This document shows positions 61,848-64,000 of a stretch of DNA of 64,000 bases, piece after piece (positions within the stretch are counted from its first letter, which is position 1; every line of letters begins with the position of its first letter). Source of the DNA: Photobacterium angustum (lineage in GTDB: Bacteria > Pseudomonadota > Gammaproteobacteria > Enterobacterales > Vibrionaceae); NCBI RefSeq assembly GCF_003026365.1, contig NZ_PYOM01000016.1, forward strand, positions 1 through 64,000. The letters are read 5' to 3'. A model generated the notes under the pieces. It saw only the letters and a list, made by a program, of their open reading frames with translations. It was not told the DNA's origin and ran no database searches. A program made the translations under genes and the position numbers.

Positions 61848-61910
61848 TAAAAAAAGCCTGAAAAATACCACTTATTATCATCTCAAATAATAACGGCATC
61901 CATTCAGACT
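61848..61910 (-). terminator. Terminator after oxyR
   Basis: On the minus strand AGTCTGAA pairs with TTCAGGCT around a loop that holds a second stem (TTATTA / TAATAA), and a T run follows. Confidence 0.75.
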
Positions 61911-61933
61911 TCTCTAATATAGTGATAATTTAC

Positions 61934-62830
61934 TTATAATAAGGTTTCAACGAGAGAGGCAAGCTTCTCAAAGGTATTAACCCTGCTAGACGTTGGTCGC
62001 CAAACTAATCCAATTTCACGGAATGCTGCTTGGCCAGGTGGTTCAATCACCACCAGATTTTGGTTATCTAAGATACCGTGCTCAATAGCCATTTGAGGAA
62101 TAAATGTCGTACCTAATCCATTGGCTACCATCTGTACTAATGTATGCAAGCTAGTTGCAGTGAATGGATTAATTTTTTCTTTCGTTGTTAGCTTACAAGC
62201 TGAAACAGCATGCTCTGTTAAACAATGCTCTTTTTCTAGTAAGAATACGGATTCATCAGGCAAATCGGCATAACGTAACGGTACAGATACACGTTCAGCT
62301 TGGTTTTTACTGATCACCATTTTAAATGCATCACGCCCAACAACTTTACTGTGCATACCGTTAATTTCAATCGGTAGCGCAAGGATCAGAACATCCATTT
62401 CACCATTACGTAAAGCGGCAAGTAAATTCGTGGTCGTATCTTCTCGTAAAAGTAAGTTAAGGTTGGGATAACATCGATTAACCTCCTGCACCAAATCGCA
62501 CAATAGAAAAGGGGCTATCGTTGGAATACATCCCACACGAAGAGGTCCTTCCATGCCATCACCGGCAGAATGGGACAATTCAATTAAATCTTGGCTGCGT
62601 GCCAGTAACTCACGAGAACGCACCACAACCTCATCCCCCATACTGGTAAAAACAAGGGATTTATTATCACGTTCAATAAGCTGGCAACTCAATAAATCTT
62701 CTAAATTCTGGATCCCTGAACTAAGTGTCGACTGACTCACAAAACACTTTTTTGCCGCTTCGCCAAAGTGTCGTGTTTCCGATAAAGTAACTAGGTAATG
62801 CAATTGTTTTAACGAGGGAAACTTATTCAT
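61934..62830 (-). CDS. oxyR: Hydrogen-peroxide sensing regulator OxyR
   Basis: LysR-type regulator of 298 residues. The N-terminal helix-turn-helix includes FGEAAKKCFVSQSTLSSGI. The redox pair is Cys203 and Cys212 (EHCLTEHAVSAC), with the same nine-residue spacing as Cys199/Cys208 of E. coli. When oxidised it activates peroxide-defence genes. It is divergent from a peroxiredoxin gene, a likely target. It ends at a terminator. Confidence 0.96.
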   Translation of the reverse strand: MNKFPSLKQLHYLVTLSETRHFGEAAKKCFVSQSTLSSGIQNLEDLLSCQLIERDNKSLVFTSMGDEVVVRSRELLARSQDLIELSHSAGDGMEGPLRVGCIPTIAPFLLCDLVQEVNRCYPNLNLLLREDTTTNLLAALRNGEMDVLILALPIEINGMHSKVVGRDAFKMVISKNQAERVSVPLRYADLPDESVFLLEKEHCLTEHAVSACKLTTKEKINPFTATSLHTLVQMVANGLGTTFIPQMAIEHGILDNQNLVVIEPPGQAAFREIGLVWRPTSSRVNTFEKLASLVETLL

Positions 62831-62961
62831 CGTATTTTTCGATTACTTCAATCTGTTTATTCCGCTTTTTTCAATTTAACAGTTTGGCTATAGTTTGTCT
62901 CGTCCAAGTATGGAGCTAATCACTAAAGGTTAGCAAAACCCAATATTTCAGGAGCACCAAA

Positions 62962-63573
62962 ATGGTACTAGTAGGTCGTCAAGCACCAGATTTTACTGCT
63001 GCAGCTGTTCTAGGTAACGGCGAAATCGTTGATAACTTCAACTTTGCAGAGTTCACTAAAGGTAAAAAAGCGGTAGTTTTCTTCTACCCACTAGACTTCA
63101 CATTCGTATGTCCATCTGAGCTGATCGCTTTTGACAAGCGTTTCGAAGATTTCCAAGCGAAAGGTGTTGAAGTAATTGGTGTTTCTATCGATTCTCAATT
63201 CTCTCACAATGCATGGCGTAACACTGCTGTTGAAGACGGCGGTATCGGTCAAGTTAAGTACCCACTAATTGCTGACGTTAAGCATGAAATTTGTAAAGCT
63301 TACGACGTTGAGCACCCAGAAGCAGGCGTTGCTTTCCGTGGTTCTTTCCTAATTGACGAAGATGGCCTTGTACGTCACCAAGTTGTTAACGACCTACCTC
63401 TAGGCCGTAACATCGACGAAATGCTACGTATGGTTGACGCATTAAACTTCCACCAGAAACACGGTGAAGTATGTCCAGCACAGTGGGAAGAAGGTAAAGC
63501 TGGTATGGACGCATCACCAAAAGGTGTAGCGGACTACCTATCTGAGCACACTGCAGACCTAGGTAAGAAGTAA
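62962..63573 (+). CDS. Typical 2-Cys peroxiredoxin
   Basis: The 203-residue AhpC/TSA-family peroxidase has peroxidatic Cys50 (PLDFTFVCPSE) and resolving Cys171 (HGEVCPAQW). It has the GGIG loop (residues 93-96) and a C-terminal YL in place of YF, close to the pattern of enzymes that over-oxidise easily. It is likely recycled by thioredoxin or AhpF; no ahpF is near. CAGGAGC precedes the ATG. The oxyR gene lies divergently 131 bases away. Codon bias suggests strong expression. Confidence 0.94.
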   Translation: MVLVGRQAPDFTAAAVLGNGEIVDNFNFAEFTKGKKAVVFFYPLDFTFVCPSELIAFDKRFEDFQAKGVEVIGVSIDSQFSHNAWRNTAVEDGGIGQVKYPLIADVKHEICKAYDVEHPEAGVAFRGSFLIDEDGLVRHQVVNDLPLGRNIDEMLRMVDALNFHQKHGEVCPAQWEEGKAGMDASPKGVADYLSEHTADLGKK

Positions 63574-63580
63574 TTACCTA

Positions 63581-63604
63581 ATAACACCATGCTCACGGTG
63601 TTAT
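63581..63604 (+). repeat. Hairpin after the peroxiredoxin gene
   Basis: ATAACACC and GGTGTTAT form a perfect 8-bp stem with an 8-base loop, 8 bases after the stop, without a T run. It may protect the mRNA end. Confidence 0.5.
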
Positions 63605-63662
63605 CTCTGACAATCAGCTAAATATGAAGCTAAAGTCAGCTCAAAGATAAGAAATATAATGA

Positions 63663-63690
63663 GGCCTGGATTATACCAGGCCCTTTTTTT
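63663..63690 (+). terminator. Intrinsic terminator of the peroxiredoxin gene
   Basis: GGCCTGG and CCAGGCC form a perfect 7-bp stem with a 6-base loop, followed by a T run. Confidence 0.87.
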
Positions 63691-63793
63691 ATCTGTAATT
63701 TACAACCAACCGCACATTATATCTCGCCTCTATTCGCTCCGACCTTGCCAATCCTCTACACTGCAAGACACACTTTTTATTTCATTAAAAATT

Positions 63794-64000
63794 ATGTCTA
63801 TTCAACTTGAAGTTTGTATCGATAATCTTGAATCACTCCACTATGCCCAACAAGGTGGCGCAACACGCATCGAGTTGTGTTCCTCTCTCGCACTAGGCGG
63901 ATTAACACCAAGTACTGGTTTTATGCAATTAGCCGCCAGACAAGCACACATTCCGGTTTACGCCATGATCAGACCACGCCAAGGTGACTTTTTATTCAGT
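63794..64000 (+). CDS. cutC: CutC family protein, cut by window edge
   Basis: Only the first 69 residues are in the window. The start [20 protein letters not shown] and the phrase [19 protein letters not shown] match the CutC family, a TIM-barrel protein once linked to copper tolerance. [11 protein letters not shown] at the edge is also typical. The frame is open to the last base. The rest of the gene and any partner lie beyond. Confidence 0.9.
   Translation, partial: MSIQLEVCIDNLESLHYAQQGGATRIELCSSLALGGLTPSTGFMQLAARQAHIPVYAMIRPRQGDFLFS

Noticed and set aside
61641..61871. 76-residue minus-strand frame upstream of aceB
   Set aside because: Very AT-rich, low-complexity hydrophobic product without a good ribosome site, overlapping the oxyR terminator end.
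62831..62961. OxyR operator between oxyR and the peroxiredoxin gene
   Set aside because: A CTATAG and spaced AT-rich pieces are present, but the four-part OxyR pattern does not fit well enough to mark a site.

Overview
The window reads as a chromosomal segment of a gamma-proteobacterium of the family Vibrionaceae, most likely Photobacterium or a close relative. This is inferred from AT-rich intergenic DNA, protein sequences close to Vibrio and E. coli orthologues, and gene blocks shared with enterobacteria but joined differently. I see no insertion sequence, prophage, CRISPR array, rRNA or tRNA gene. Nearly all the DNA is core genome in good condition.

Layout. (1) 0-7 kb: formate metabolism, with focA-pflB, pflA and fhs (formate-tetrahydrofolate ligase, absent from E. 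coli K-12). Between pflA and fhs lies a rich regulatory region holding a 34-residue membrane-protein gene, a perfect FNR palindrome and a PurR-type operator. (2) 7-24 kb: the yfbU / yfbV-ackA-pta / yfcE-yfcH neighbourhood known from E. coli, interrupted by a PgtC-PgtB-PgtA-like sensory operon, rlmA, a ChaN-like lipoprotein gene and a small DUF6172-like gene. A TSUP permease and a SelW-like gene follow pta. (3) 23-30 kb: ribB under an FMN riboswitch, then ybbP-ybbA divergent from tesA-ybbO, a 23-residue small ORF and cnoX. (4) 30-49 kb: a long minus-strand run, in transcription order iscR-iscS-iscU-iscA-hscB-hscA-fdx-iscX, pepB, a second pepB, ndk, rlmN, pilW, rodZ, ispG, hisS, yfgM, bamB, der. 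trmJ lies upstream of iscR on the same strand, divergent from suhB. (5) 49-58 kb: suhB, a VirK/YbjX-type gene, then queA-tgt-yajC-secD-secF on the minus strand and a CBS-pair protein gene. (6) 58-64 kb: aceB-aceA (glyoxylate shunt), oxyR divergent from a 2-Cys peroxiredoxin gene, and the start of cutC, cut by the window edge.

How the genes fit together. PflB, switched on by PflA, makes formate and acetyl-CoA. FocA moves formate across the inner membrane, Fhs can load it onto tetrahydrofolate, and Pta-AckA turn acetyl-CoA into acetate and ATP. AceA and AceB allow growth on acetate. The PurR-type box at fhs suggests that formate is drawn into 10-formyl-THF for purine synthesis on demand. The isc block builds Fe-S clusters, and several enzymes here need such clusters (PflA, IspG, RlmN, IscR).

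The least explained parts are the pgtCBA-like operon without a transporter gene and with a regulator whose AAA+ domain is degenerate; the FNR site in front of the 34-residue membrane protein; the stack of palindromes upstream of fhs; and two tiny hydrophobic ORFs. I did not find a clearly new multi-gene system.
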